DNA of 64,000 bases from Porticoccus sp002390525 (GCA_943846655.1 OX044352.1:434001-498000), one strand, 5' to 3'. Shown: positions 8,988 to 18,185, numbered from the stretch's first letter. Numbers and translations: made by a program. The notes: generated from the letters alone by a model not told the origin.

Positions 8988-10085
8988 TTATAGACGCATT
9001 GGCATTACAACGTATGTGGAATTTGGATTCGCCGGGTCTTCGATTAACACACTGCTACCAGCATTAGAAAAAGTAAAACTTGCATCGTCACCGCTTAAAA
9101 TATTAAGAATATCAATTATATAGCTTACATTAAACCCAAGCTCTAGGTCATCATGATCATATTTAACAGTAACCTCTTCTCTCGCTTCTTCTTGCTGATT
9201 TGTAGCCAAGAGCGTCAAGGTACCTTTTTGAACTATTAGTTTAACGCCTCGATATTTCTCATTGGATAAAATAGCTGCTCGACTAAAACCACTTTGTAAA
9301 TCAGTTCTTGAGCCTACCATCTGTTTATCGCCATCTTTTGGTATGACTTGATCATAGTCAGGATAAGCCCCATCGACCAGTTTGGAGGTAAAACGAAAAC
9401 CCTCGGTTACCACCTTCATGTAATTATCACTTAGTGTTATTAGAGCCTCCCCATTATCGGGTAGCAATCTAGAGAGCTCAATAACGGCTTTTCTTGGAAT
9501 TATTGCCTGAGTTTTTTCGCCATGAAGTTCTATTTTCCCAGAATCCATCATAGCTAATCTGTGTCCATCTGTAGCTACTGTTCTAACTCTGTTATCATCC
9601 AAGTCTAACAGCATACCATTCAGATAATAACGCACATCCTGCTGAGCCATCGCAAAAGATGTTCGACTAATAAGATTATTTATCTCTTTGTTACTGATAT
9701 TAAATGATTTACCTGAATCACCTTCATCTATACTTGGAAACTCGTCAGCTGGAAGGGAAGAAAGTGTAAATCGACTTCGACCGCTTATTATCTGAACTTT
9801 TCCATCTTTTTCTGTAAACGTAATATCTGTTGATTCTGGTAAAGATCGACAGATATCCATTAATTTACGTGCAGGTACAGTTATCTCGCCATTTGCTTCA
9901 GGGTCTCTAAGCATTACATGACCAACAATTTCAACCTCAAGATCAGTTCCTGTCATGGATAAACAGTTATCTTTTAATGCTATTAAAACATTAGACAGTA
10001 TTGGTAGTGTCTGCCTTCTTTCAACCACCCCAACCACTAATTGTAGGGGCTGGAGTAAATCTTCACGGGAAATTTTGAATTTCAT
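8988..10085 (-). CDS. dnaN: DNA polymerase III beta sliding clamp
   Basis: Ring-shaped processivity clamp that tethers DNA polymerase III to DNA. The 365-residue protein starts MKFKISREDLLQPLQ, with the conserved RRQTLPILSNVL segment, FTLSSLPADEFP in the first third, TDGHRLA in the middle, and it ends in YVVMPMRL, the family C-terminus that forms the protein-binding groove. It lies 53 bases after dnaA and 9 bases before recF, in the usual dnaA-dnaN-recF-gyrB order. Confidence 0.99.
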   Translation of the reverse strand: MKFKISREDLLQPLQLVVGVVERRQTLPILSNVLIALKDNCLSMTGTDLEVEIVGHVMLRDPEANGEITVPARKLMDICRSLPESTDITFTEKDGKVQIISGRSRFTLSSLPADEFPSIDEGDSGKSFNISNKEINNLISRTSFAMAQQDVRYYLNGMLLDLDDNRVRTVATDGHRLAMMDSGKIELHGEKTQAIIPRKAVIELSRLLPDNGEALITLSDNYMKVVTEGFRFTSKLVDGAYPDYDQVIPKDGDKQMVGSRTDLQSGFSRAAILSNEKYRGVKLIVQKGTLTLLATNQQEEAREEVTVKYDHDDLELGFNVSYIIDILNILSGDDASFTFSNAGSSVLIEDPANPNSTYVVMPMRL

Positions 10086-10138
10086 CTACTAATAATCCAA
10101 TTTGAAGTTTGTTTTTTACACCTTATGAGTAAATATAT

Positions 10139-11557
10139 TTAAGTAGTTAAGGCACGCAGTAAATGTTTCATGTCATCTTGCATATCCAAACTTTCTTCTT
10201 CGAGCTCTTTAATCTTTCTGCATGCGTGTAATACAGTAGTATGATCACGACCTCCGAATGCTTCACCGATTTCGGGTAAACTATGATTAGTTAATGTTTT
10301 GGCGAGGGCCATTGCTACTTGTCTGGGTCTTGCTATTGATCTGCTACGTCTTTTAGACAAAAGCTCGGACATTTTTAACTTGTAATATTCAGATACTACT
10401 CTCTGTATATTGTCAATAGTTACCAGCCTATCCTGTATGGCAAGTAAATCTTTCAAAGATTCACGTATAAGATCGACATTAATCGGACTACCTGTAAAGT
10501 GAGCACTTGCTATCACTCTTTTTAACGCCCCCTCGAGCTCTCGTACATTAGAGCGTATTCTTTGTGCGATAAAAAAGGCTGCTTCTGTTGGTAAATTAAC
10601 GCGCGCTTGAGTAGCTTTTTTTATTAATATTGCAGCTCTGGTCTCTAATTCTGGTGGTTCTACCGCAACAGTGAGACCCCACCCAAAACGAGATTTTAAA
10701 CGTTCTTCTAAGCCATCAATCTCTTTTGGGTAGCGGTCACAAGTAAGTATCATTTGTTTTCCGCCCTCTAACAGGGCGTTAAAGGTATGAAAGAATTCTT
10801 CCTGTGAACGCTCTTTGCCCGCAAAGAATTGCATATCATCGATTAAAAGTGCGTCTACAGAGCGATAAAATCTTTTAAAGTCATTGATGGCATTTAATTG
10901 TAATGCTTTAACCATATCTGCAACAAACCGCTCAGAATGTAAATATATAATTTTAGCATTTGGTTTTTGTTGTCGTAGGCTATTACCAACTGCATGCATT
11001 AAATGAGTTTTACCCAAGCCCACTGCACCATAAATAAACAACGGGTTGTAGGCACCACCAGGATTTTCTGATATCTGTTTTGATGCTGCTAAAGCTAGTT
11101 GATTAGACTTCCCTTCGACAAAAGAATCAAATGTAAAAGTGGAGTTCAGGAAGCTTTTATGATTGAGGCCACCCTCTACAGTGTCAGTTGTCCTGTCTGG
11201 CGGTATTCTTATAGAAGTGGTTGCTGGTAATGGTTTGCTAGTAATAATTTGTGGTTGAGCAGGTGGCGCCTCACGTGAATCAGGTTTGTTTGATGATTTA
11301 CTTCCGAGAGACGACTCTACTTTAACAGAGCAGCGCACCCCGCTTAGCTGTTGAAATATTTCTGTGATACGTGAAATAAACTTATCCAGAACCCAATCTC
11401 GTATGAAATGATTAGGTGCTAACAAGAGCACATCTTTATCAAGAGCGATTTCATCGATTGAACCAAGCTCAAGAGGCTTTATCCAGGTTTTAAATTGCTG
11501 TTTTGGCAACTCTTCTTCGAGAAGACACAAACATTTTTTCCAAACGACTTGAGCCAA
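10139..11557 (-). CDS. dnaA: Chromosomal replication initiator protein DnaA
   Basis: AAA+ ATPase that binds 9-base DnaA boxes and opens the origin. Domain I is at the N-terminus (WKKCLCLLEEELPKQQFKTW), followed by a proline and serine rich linker at about residues 85-130. The AAA+ core has Walker A GAVGLGKT (177-184) and Walker B ALLIDDMQFF. Domain IV ends the protein with the DNA-binding signature GGRDHTTVLHACRKI. At 472 residues it is normal length. The upstream gap (11558-11888) holds four DnaA boxes, so the gene probably controls itself through them as well as acting at the origin. Confidence 0.99.
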   Translation of the reverse strand: MAQVVWKKCLCLLEEELPKQQFKTWIKPLELGSIDEIALDKDVLLLAPNHFIRDWVLDKFISRITEIFQQLSGVRCSVKVESSLGSKSSNKPDSREAPPAQPQIITSKPLPATTSIRIPPDRTTDTVEGGLNHKSFLNSTFTFDSFVEGKSNQLALAASKQISENPGGAYNPLFIYGAVGLGKTHLMHAVGNSLRQQKPNAKIIYLHSERFVADMVKALQLNAINDFKRFYRSVDALLIDDMQFFAGKERSQEEFFHTFNALLEGGKQMILTCDRYPKEIDGLEERLKSRFGWGLTVAVEPPELETRAAILIKKATQARVNLPTEAAFFIAQRIRSNVRELEGALKRVIASAHFTGSPINVDLIRESLKDLLAIQDRLVTIDNIQRVVSEYYKLKMSELLSKRRSRSIARPRQVAMALAKTLTNHSLPEIGEAFGGRDHTTVLHACRKIKELEEESLDMQDDMKHLLRALTT

Positions 11558-11888
11558 GCTTTACTACCCCTCAAATACAAGAAATTTACTTTTATTTACG
11601 ATCTAGTCTAGCCACAAATAGTTGAGTTATCCACAACTTTTATAAAAAAAATTAAAAGGCTTAGAACAAATAAAAACGTTTAAAAACAACAAGTTATAAA
11701 ATACGACTGACTGTGTTTATAGACAGCATATTTTCACAAATAATAGCTCTATATAAGTAGAAGCTGTGTATAAGATGTTGATAATTTGACGATTATTTGT
11801 GGATTATTTGTGGATTATTCATTTAATATGTTAGTTGTTATTGGCCAAAATTCATATAATAAATTTATGACTTAAAATCATTTATTAG
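11558..11888. other. oriC: dnaA-proximal gap with DnaA boxes: origin of replication candidate A
   Basis: This 331-base AT-rich gap between dnaA and mnmE holds a perfect DnaA box TTATCCACA at 11627-11635. On the opposite strand it has a TTATACACA form (read TGTGTATAA, 11765-11773) and two TAATCCACA forms (read TGTGGATTA, 11798-11806 and 11809-11817). The last two belong to an 11-base tandem repeat. A long A/T stretch with almost no G or C lies at about 11636-11700 and could be the unwinding element. The spacing beside dnaA is classic for an origin. The alternative is that these boxes only autoregulate dnaA, because the gap at 15.8-16.3 kb is also a candidate. Confidence 0.65.
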
Positions 11889-13256
11889 TCACTTTCCGAT
11901 ACAGAAGCTACCGAATATTTGTCCTAATAAATCATCACTACTAAAAACACCTGTTATGGATGACAGAGATTGCTGTGCATGACGTAAATCTTCAGCCAGT
12001 AATTCTCCTGCGGCCGCTCTTAACAATTGTTTTTTTCCTGACATTAGATAATTTTCTGTATTATTTAGCGCTTCAATATGTCGACGTCGCGCCACAAAAG
12101 AGCCCTCGTTAGTTCCTGTATAGCCCATACAGCTCTTCAGATGATCTCCAAGCGCCTCGAGTCCATCGTGGCTTTTTGCAGAAAGAATGACTGTAGCAAG
12201 CTTGTCTTGTCTGATCCCGGGAGACAGGTCGGAAATATCAGATTTATTTAGTACAAAAGTGATATTATTCCTCGTTGGGTAACGACTGAAGTATTCAGGC
12301 CAGTTTTCTTGTATATTCAAAGAATATTTTGAATTGCTATCTATCACATATAAGACTCTATCGGCTTGATCAATTTCATCCCAAGCTCTCTTAATACCCT
12401 CTTGTTCTAAGGAATTTTTTGTCTCATGAAGCCCGGCTGTGTCTATTATATGCAGGGGCATACCGTCTAGGTGGATATGTTCTCTTAAAACATCTCTTGT
12501 GGTACCAGCTATATCTGAAACAATTGCACTGTCTCTTTTTGAAAGAGCATTTAAAAGACTTGATTTTCCAGCATTAGGTTTACCAGCTATGACTACCGAC
12601 ATACCCTCTGAAACCAATGAACCCTGGTGGGCTCTCTCTTTAGTTTTTTTAACTAGGCTGAGCAAGGATTCCAGCTCTATGCTTATTTTTGGATCAGCGA
12701 GAAAATTAATTTCTTCTTCCGGAAAATCTATTGCAGCCTCAACGTAAGTGCGCAAACTTACTAAGTTTTCTAACAAAGTAGCAATTTGTTTAGAAAATTC
12801 ACCCTGTAGCGATCTTATAGCACACCTTGCAGCCTGTTCTGAAGATGCAAGTATTAGATCGGAGATAGCCTCGGCTTGTATTAAATCTATTTTATTATTA
12901 AGGAACGCACGTTCAGAAAACTCGCCTGCACGAGCTAATCGAGCTCCCAGTTTTAGGCTACGCTGTAATAACAAATCCATGACTGCTGGGCCGCCGTGAC
13001 CATGCAGCTCAAGGACCTCTTCTCCAGTAAATGAGTTTGGTGCGGGAAAATAAATAGCTATGCCCTTATCTATGATTACATTTTCATCGTCTGTAAAGCT
13101 TGCATATACCGCTGATCTAGGTTCAAGTTTTTTGGAAACAAATTTTGATAAAAAAACAGAAAGGTTCGAGCCGGAAATACGCAGTATAGAGACCCCGCCT
13201 TTCCCAGGTGGTGTCGCAATGGCACATATATTGTCAGTATCAGTGATTACGGTCAT
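11889..13256 (-). CDS. mnmE: tRNA modification GTPase MnmE
   Basis: GTPase that, with MnmG, makes the 5-(carboxymethyl)aminomethyl group on wobble uridine 34 of several tRNAs. The N-terminal folate-binding domain starts MTVITDTDNICAIATPPGKG. The GTPase domain is inserted near residue 220 with G1 GKPNAGKS (225-232), G3 DTAG (272-275) and G4 NKSD. The C-terminus is FCIGK, carrying the invariant catalytic cysteine. The length of 455 is normal. In Pseudomonas mnmE is next to mnmG. Here its neighbour is dnaA and it reads away from mnmG, a sign of a local inversion. Confidence 0.98.
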   Translation of the reverse strand: MTVITDTDNICAIATPPGKGGVSILRISGSNLSVFLSKFVSKKLEPRSAVYASFTDDENVIIDKGIAIYFPAPNSFTGEEVLELHGHGGPAVMDLLLQRSLKLGARLARAGEFSERAFLNNKIDLIQAEAISDLILASSEQAARCAIRSLQGEFSKQIATLLENLVSLRTYVEAAIDFPEEEINFLADPKISIELESLLSLVKKTKERAHQGSLVSEGMSVVIAGKPNAGKSSLLNALSKRDSAIVSDIAGTTRDVLREHIHLDGMPLHIIDTAGLHETKNSLEQEGIKRAWDEIDQADRVLYVIDSNSKYSLNIQENWPEYFSRYPTRNNITFVLNKSDISDLSPGIRQDKLATVILSAKSHDGLEALGDHLKSCMGYTGTNEGSFVARRRHIEALNNTENYLMSGKKQLLRAAAGELLAEDLRHAQQSLSSITGVFSSDDLLGQIFGSFCIGK

Positions 13257-13307
13257 TCATAGCCTCAAATATTCATGCATGTTATCGGTATGTGTGTCCT
13301 TTTTGAT

Positions 13308-14996
13308 TTAAGCGTTCTCTATTTTGCGAGTAATGTACCACTGTTGGAGAATAGAAAGACAGTTGTTTACGGTCCAATACAACACTAAGCCTGCGGGGAA
13401 AAACAAAAAGAAGAAAGTAAACGCTATAGGCATGATCTTCATTACTTTGGCCTGAATTGGATCTGGGGGCGTTGGGTTAAGCTGCATTTGTATAAACATA
13501 CTAGCTCCCATAATCAAAGGAAGAACGAAAAACGGGTCTTTTACAGAAAGATCATTAATCCAAAGCACCCAAGGTGCGTGTCTTAGCTCAACGCTTTCCA
13601 TTAACACCCAATATAATGCTATAAAAACTGGCATTTGCACCAATATAGGCAGACAACCTCCCATTGGGTTAACCTTTTCTCGTTTATATAAACTCATTGT
13701 TTCTTGTGACATTTTTTGTCTGTCATCGCCATAAAGATCTTTCAAGCGGAGCATTTCTGGTTGTAATTTGCGCATATTGGCCATAGAGGTATAACTTTTC
13801 GCTGATAGCTGAAAAAAAGCTGCTTTTATTAAAATCGTTAGCATAATTATGGACCAGCCCCAGTTATCGAAGATCTCGTGTAGTTGATACAAAACCCAGA
13901 AAAGGGGCTTTGCAATCATCCACAGCCACCCATAATCTACAGTCAAATCAAGATATGGTGAAATTTTTTCAAGACGATATTGGTCCTTAGGGCCCGTATA
14001 AAAAGCTGCTTCGAGCTCGGCCTTTTCTCCAGGTTTTAGTTGGACTTGGGGTGAAGTAAAACCCATGATATAAAAATCTTGGTTGCTGATCTTTCTTACA
14101 TTAAAGTTATTTCGAATATTTTGATCTGGCACCCAAGCACTTACGAAATAATGTTGGACCATTGCCACCCAACCACCATCAACGGTGTCTTTAAAAGTTT
14201 CATCGCTTATTTCAGAAAAGTTTAGTTTTTTGTAGTTTTTTTCATTAGTGGTTAAAGCTGCACCAAGGAAGGGTTGCATTCCCATCGCAGTAACATTGGT
14301 TGGATTGTGGCTATCTCTTTTTATTTGACCATAGAGCCCGGCCTGCCAGACAGAAGCGCTTTGGTTGTTTATTTGGTACTCTAGATTAATTAAGTAATCT
14401 GTTCTTTTAAAGGTAAACTGCTTAACAATCTGAACCCCTTCCTGTTCAAGCATCAGGCGAACAACAAGGTTTTCCTCACTATCGTTTAGCTCATATTGAC
14501 CAGCAACTGTTGTAAATACTGGTCTTCCTTTTTTTGTATCCGTTCCATTTACGCCTATTAGTCCACTTTGGGCTAAAAAAGTTGAGTCTTGTGCTCTATT
14601 TAATAGGATGAAGGGTGTTTCCTTGTCTGTAATATTTTGTAGGTGTTCGAGAAGCTCAACCCTAACAATATCTCCACCATGAGTATCAATATGCACCCTT
14701 AAAACATCTGTAGTAACAACAACCAATCGAGCATCAGTGTTTATATCATCAGCGGTGGATGTATCGGTGACGTTTGATGTTTTTTCTGCATTTAATAGCG
14801 GTGAGCTTACAGGAATATCGTCCATTGATTCTTTTGTTTGGGGTTTGGTGGTTGCTGGAATATCAGGGATTACCAGCTGGTTTGAAGAGTCAGCTAGGAT
14901 GAGATTTCTTTTTGACTGGAAACCATCCCACTCGAGAAAAAGCATATACAAAACAACCAACATAGCACCAATGAGAAAAGAACGCTGCCAATCCAT
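13308..14996 (-). CDS. yidC: Membrane protein insertase YidC
   Basis: Inner-membrane insertase that folds membrane proteins alone or with SecYEG, including subunit c of the ATP synthase encoded downstream. The N-terminal helix (RSFLIGAMLVVLYMLFLEWD) is followed by the large periplasmic beta domain to about residue 340. The conserved core has WGWSIIMLTILIKAAF, NPMGGCLPILVQMPVFIALY and a final helix FFFLFFPAGLVLYWTVNN. At 562 residues it is the Gram-negative type. It lies one base from yidD, so the two are co-transcribed. Confidence 0.98.
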   Translation of the reverse strand: MDWQRSFLIGAMLVVLYMLFLEWDGFQSKRNLILADSSNQLVIPDIPATTKPQTKESMDDIPVSSPLLNAEKTSNVTDTSTADDINTDARLVVVTTDVLRVHIDTHGGDIVRVELLEHLQNITDKETPFILLNRAQDSTFLAQSGLIGVNGTDTKKGRPVFTTVAGQYELNDSEENLVVRLMLEQEGVQIVKQFTFKRTDYLINLEYQINNQSASVWQAGLYGQIKRDSHNPTNVTAMGMQPFLGAALTTNEKNYKKLNFSEISDETFKDTVDGGWVAMVQHYFVSAWVPDQNIRNNFNVRKISNQDFYIMGFTSPQVQLKPGEKAELEAAFYTGPKDQYRLEKISPYLDLTVDYGWLWMIAKPLFWVLYQLHEIFDNWGWSIIMLTILIKAAFFQLSAKSYTSMANMRKLQPEMLRLKDLYGDDRQKMSQETMSLYKREKVNPMGGCLPILVQMPVFIALYWVLMESVELRHAPWVLWINDLSVKDPFFVLPLIMGASMFIQMQLNPTPPDPIQAKVMKIMPIAFTFFFLFFPAGLVLYWTVNNCLSILQQWYITRKIENA

Positions 14997-14997
14997 A

Positions 14998-15249
14998 TTA
15001 TTGCTTCCTGTTATTTTTATCTAAATGAGGTACGGGGTCATAGCCGCTAGATCCAAAGGGGTGACATTTTATAAGTCGGCAACACAAAAGATGTGTTCCT
15101 TTAAAAATACCATGTGCCCTTATAGCCTTTTCAGCGTAAGAAGAACAGCTTGGATAAAATCTACAATTGTTTCCCATCCAGGGACTTAGTAAATATCTGT
15201 ATAGTTTTATGGGAAAAATATATGCTGTCTCTAGTAAAGTTTTGATCAT
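14998..15249 (-). CDS. yidD: Membrane protein insertion efficiency factor YidD
   Basis: Small membrane-associated protein that assists YidC-dependent insertion. The 83 residues contain the family core YRYLLSPWMGNNCRFYPSCSSYAEKAI split around conserved cysteines, then HLLCCRLIKCHPFGSSGYDPVP. It is located between rnpA and yidC, as in most bacteria, with 8 bases to rnpA and a single base before yidC. Confidence 0.97.
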   Translation of the reverse strand: MIKTLLETAYIFPIKLYRYLLSPWMGNNCRFYPSCSSYAEKAIRAHGIFKGTHLLCCRLIKCHPFGSSGYDPVPHLDKNNRKQ

Positions 15250-15257
15250 AGCGGGTT

Positions 15258-15611
15258 CTATGTTTTGTTTTTTAGTTGATCTAAACCCAAAGAAATCGAC
15301 TTAGATTGATCTTTAAATGATAGTTTATTCATACCTTTCCGAACAAGAAATATTATATCTAAAGCAGCGAGATTTTGTTGGTTTAGTCTAAAAGATGACC
15401 TTATAACCCTCTTTATCCTATTTCGGCCAACAGAAAGCCGTATATTTTTTTTTGCAACAATCATTCCGAGCCTAGCATGTTTAAGTTTATTTTGGTGAGC
15501 CAATAATAAAAAATTGGAGTTAGAAACTTTAAGATCTGTGTTTTCAAAGACGGATTGAAAGGATTGTGCGTTTAATAGCCGTTTGCTTTTCTCGAAGTTG
15601 AAATTGGGCAT
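15258..15611 (-). CDS. rnpA: Ribonuclease P protein component
   Basis: Basic protein subunit of RNase P, which with the RNA subunit removes 5' leaders from tRNA precursors. It begins with the KSKRLLNAQSFQSVF motif and has the central RNR signature VGRNRIKRVIRSSFR, where the conserved arginines contact the RNA. The length of 117 residues is typical. No strong ribosome site precedes the ATG at 15611, consistent with coupling to rpmH, which ends 70 bases upstream. Confidence 0.97.
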   Translation of the reverse strand: MPNFNFEKSKRLLNAQSFQSVFENTDLKVSNSNFLLLAHQNKLKHARLGMIVAKKNIRLSVGRNRIKRVIRSSFRLNQQNLAALDIIFLVRKGMNKLSFKDQSKSISLGLDQLKNKT

Positions 15612-15681
15612 ATTAGATATTGATGATATGTTTGTTTAAAACACGGTGGCTCACAAGATGAGGGTGATTTCAACCTATAGG

Positions 15682-15816
15682 CTACGATGCGAGTCTTTTG
15701 CGGCCTTTCGCTCGTCGGCGATTTATGACTGCTCTTCCTGCTTTTGTGGCCATTCGTGAACGAAATCCGTGAGTTCGCTTCTGTTTAAGTACGCTGGGTT
15801 GAAATGTTCTTTTCAT
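15682..15816 (-). CDS. rpmH: Large ribosomal subunit protein bL34
   Basis: A 44-residue, very basic ribosomal protein of the large subunit. The translation begins MKRTFQPSVLKQKRTHGFRS and ends GRKRLAS, matching the family along its whole length. A GGAAA ribosome site lies about nine bases before the ATG. It is the first gene of the rpmH-rnpA-yidD-yidC-mnmE operon. On the minus strand a TATACT element (plus-strand 15839-15844) could be the -10 of its promoter, but I see no good -35. Confidence 0.97.
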   Translation of the reverse strand: MKRTFQPSVLKQKRTHGFRSRMATKAGRAVINRRRAKGRKRLAS

Positions 15817-16302
15817 GACAGGTTTCCGTTTACTAACTAGTATATTTCATTAACGTGTTGGATTTTAATGAAAAAGCTTCTTTAGATCAATGAAAGAATT
15901 TGCTTTTTTTGGATACAGTTTTGTTTGTATTGTTTAAACTCCTTTTGTTTGTGAATAAAATTGCAAAAAGGTCATGAAAGCTTATGTATGGGTAGTGGAT
16001 TGTTTTGTGAATAAAGGCGGCTTTTTATTTTCTGTTGATAACAGGTCATTTTGTTCACAACTTGCACAGAGCTATAATACACCTTTTGCTCAACTTACAA
16101 AAAGGATTTAATTGCTAATAAACATATGATAAAACTATGTTTTTTTTAGTTTTACACAAAAAAGGGCTCCTGTAATAATAATTACAATAATAATAATATA
16201 TACATAAACACATATATAACTTGTTAATTGAGATTACGTTGGCACTTAATGTTTATGATCTTATAATGGCCCTGCAAAAAATAATTCTTAGAACCCTTGT
16301 TT
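15817..16302. other. oriC: Divergent AT-rich gap between rpmH and mnmG: origin candidate B
   Basis: This 486-base non-coding gap is where transcription diverges: all genes to the left as far as gyrB read left, and all genes to the right as far as glmS read right. It contains two TTATTCACA-type DnaA boxes on the minus strand (read TGTGAATAA, 15950-15958 and 16006-16014), one near match TTTTACACA (16150-16158) and a weaker TTGTTCACA (16051-16059). From 16171 to 16220 only six of 50 bases are G or C, a good unwinding-element candidate, and that run begins with the palindrome TGTAATAATAATTACA (16171-16186). E. coli also has its origin beside mnmG. The competing explanation is a plain divergent promoter region. 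Confidence 0.5.
16239..16267 (+). promoter_or_regulatory. Promoter of the mnmG-rsmG-parAB operon
   Basis: TTGGCA (16239-16244), exactly 17 bases, then a perfect TATAAT (16262-16267). It ends 35 bases before the mnmG ATG, where a sigma-70 promoter for this operon is expected. Confidence 0.7.
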
Positions 16303-18183
16303 ATGAAATATAGTGAAAAATTTGATGTAATAGTCATCGGTGGTGGACACGCTGGAACAGAAGCATGTCTGGCCTCTGCTCGCATGGGTAGGAAAACACT
16401 ACTACTAACACACAATATTGAAACATTGGGCCAAATGTCATGTAATCCAGCCATAGGTGGCATAGGAAAAAGCCACCTAGTTAAAGAAATTGATGCTCTA
16501 GATGGATTGATGGCTAAAGCAACCGACCAAAGCGGTATACAGTTTAGGGTTTTAAACGAAAGAAAAGGCCCTGCAGTTCGGGCTACAAGAGCCCAGGCAG
16601 ATAGAGCCCTGTATAGATCTTCGGTGAGACACACCCTAGAAAACCAACCAAACTTAATGATATTTCAACAAGCGGTTAATGATTTAATCCTCGATGGCGA
16701 GCGTGTTTCAGGTGTTATAACAGATATGGGTTTAAGTTTTTTTGGTAAGACAGTCGTTTTAACAACCGGTACATTTTTGGGTGGTAAAATACATATTGGT
16801 TTAGAAAGCGAATCAGGCGGAAGAGCCGGAGACCCGCCATCAATAGAGCTCGCAAAAAGATTACGAGATCTACCTTTTAAAATTAGTAGGCTAAAAACAG
16901 GAACACCCCCACGACTTGACGCTAGATCTATAAATTTTAGTGGTCTGTTAACCCAATGGGGAGATAAACCGGAACCAACAATGTCTTACTTGGGGCACAC
17001 CAACCAGCACCCAAGACAAGTTTGTTGCTATATAACCCATACAAACATAAACACACACGAAATTATAAAAAAAGGATCTGATAGGTCACCAATATATTCC
17101 GGTATTATAGAAGGGGTGGGCCCAAGATATTGTCCATCCATAGAAGATAAAGTTATTCGTTTTGCTGATAAAAACTCACACCAAATTTTTATAGAGCCAG
17201 AAGGTCTCACGACAAACGAAATTTACCCTAATGGCATATCTACAAGCCTTCCATTTGACGTTCAAGTTGAGCTGGTTAGATCAATCAAAGGCTTTGAAGG
17301 GGCACACATTACAAGACCGGGTTATGCAATTGAATATGATTTTTTGAACCCACAAGATCTAAAGAGCTCGTTAGAAACCAAGCATATAGACGGCTTGTTT
17401 CTTGCGGGACAAATAAATGGGACCACCGGTTACGAGGAGGCTGCTGCACAGGGCCTATTAGCTGGATCTAACGCCGCCTTATTTTCTCAAGATAAAGATT
17501 CATGGTCGATTGGTCGTGATGAGGGTTATATAGGCGTTTTGGTGGATGACCTAATTACTATGGGAACAACTGAGCCCTATAGAATGTTTACTAGTAGAGC
17601 GGAGTATCGCTTGTTGTTAAGACAAGACAATGCTGATTTGCGCCTGACAGAAAAAGGTAGAAATATAGGCCTGGTCGGCGATGAAAGGTGGAAAGCTTTT
17701 TGCGAAAAAAGAGAAGCCATAGAGCTAGAAAAACAGAGACTCAAAAGCAACTGGATCCAAGTTGACTCAGCCCTAGCTAATGAAATAAGCAACAAATTTG
17801 ATACCCCCCTAACTCATGAGTACAACATGTTAGATTTATTAAAAAGGCCAGAGTTGAGGTATCACGACTTAGTGAAACCAGATGACCCAATGAGTACCCC
17901 ACAAGATGTTGCTGAACAAATAGAAATCCAAGCCAAATATTCTGGATATATTGACCGACAAAAACAGGAGATTGAAAAACTTCACAGACAAGAAGACACC
18001 AAGATTCCAAAAAGCCTTAAACTTAATCAGATTCAAGGTCTTTCAAACGAAGTAAAACAAAAACTATTAGATGTTAGACCAGAAACCCTAGCACAAGCCT
18101 CACGTATTCCCGGGGTAACGCCAGCTGCAATTTCTATACTACTTGTTTACTTAAAGAAACATTCAGAAAAAAAGACAGCATAG
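16303..18183 (+). CDS. mnmG: tRNA uridine-5-carboxymethylaminomethyl modification enzyme MnmG
   Basis: FAD-dependent partner of MnmE in modifying wobble uridine of tRNAs. The N-terminal FAD-binding motif is VIVIGGGHAGTEAC, followed by CNPAIGGIGKSHLVKEIDAL with its active-site cysteine, RLKTGTPPRLD, and GLFLAGQINGTTGYEEAA. The C-terminal helical domain binds MnmE and tRNA. The ATG at 16303 gives 626 residues; an in-frame TTG six bases earlier is unlikely. It lies 2 bases before rsmG, forming mnmG-rsmG-parA-parB. On the sampled stretch 16861-17100 the coding strand has 55 C and 38 G, unlike the G-rich ATP synthase genes downstream. Confidence 0.98.
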   Translation: MKYSEKFDVIVIGGGHAGTEACLASARMGRKTLLLTHNIETLGQMSCNPAIGGIGKSHLVKEIDALDGLMAKATDQSGIQFRVLNERKGPAVRATRAQADRALYRSSVRHTLENQPNLMIFQQAVNDLILDGERVSGVITDMGLSFFGKTVVLTTGTFLGGKIHIGLESESGGRAGDPPSIELAKRLRDLPFKISRLKTGTPPRLDARSINFSGLLTQWGDKPEPTMSYLGHTNQHPRQVCCYITHTNINTHEIIKKGSDRSPIYSGIIEGVGPRYCPSIEDKVIRFADKNSHQIFIEPEGLTTNEIYPNGISTSLPFDVQVELVRSIKGFEGAHITRPGYAIEYDFLNPQDLKSSLETKHIDGLFLAGQINGTTGYEEAAAQGLLAGSNAALFSQDKDSWSIGRDEGYIGVLVDDLITMGTTEPYRMFTSRAEYRLLLRQDNADLRLTEKGRNIGLVGDERWKAFCEKREAIELEKQRLKSNWIQVDSALANEISNKFDTPLTHEYNMLDLLKRPELRYHDLVKPDDPMSTPQDVAEQIEIQAKYSGYIDRQKQEIEKLHRQEDTKIPKSLKLNQIQGLSNEVKQKLLDVRPETLAQASRIPGVTPAAISILLVYLKKHSEKKTA

Positions 18184-18185
18184 AA

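Noticed and set aside
11271..11278. TCACGTGA core that could be a third parS
   Set aside because: It is inside dnaA and the flanking bases do not match either arm beyond the 8-base core.
11796..11817. Tandem TTTGTGGATTA repeats as a CRISPR or iteron array
   Set aside because: There are only two copies with no spacers; they read best as paired DnaA-box variants.
13160..13175. GGTTCGAGCC resembling a tRNA T-loop
   Set aside because: It lies in the mnmE coding sequence and no acceptor, D or anticodon stem can be formed around it. No other tRNA-like region was found.
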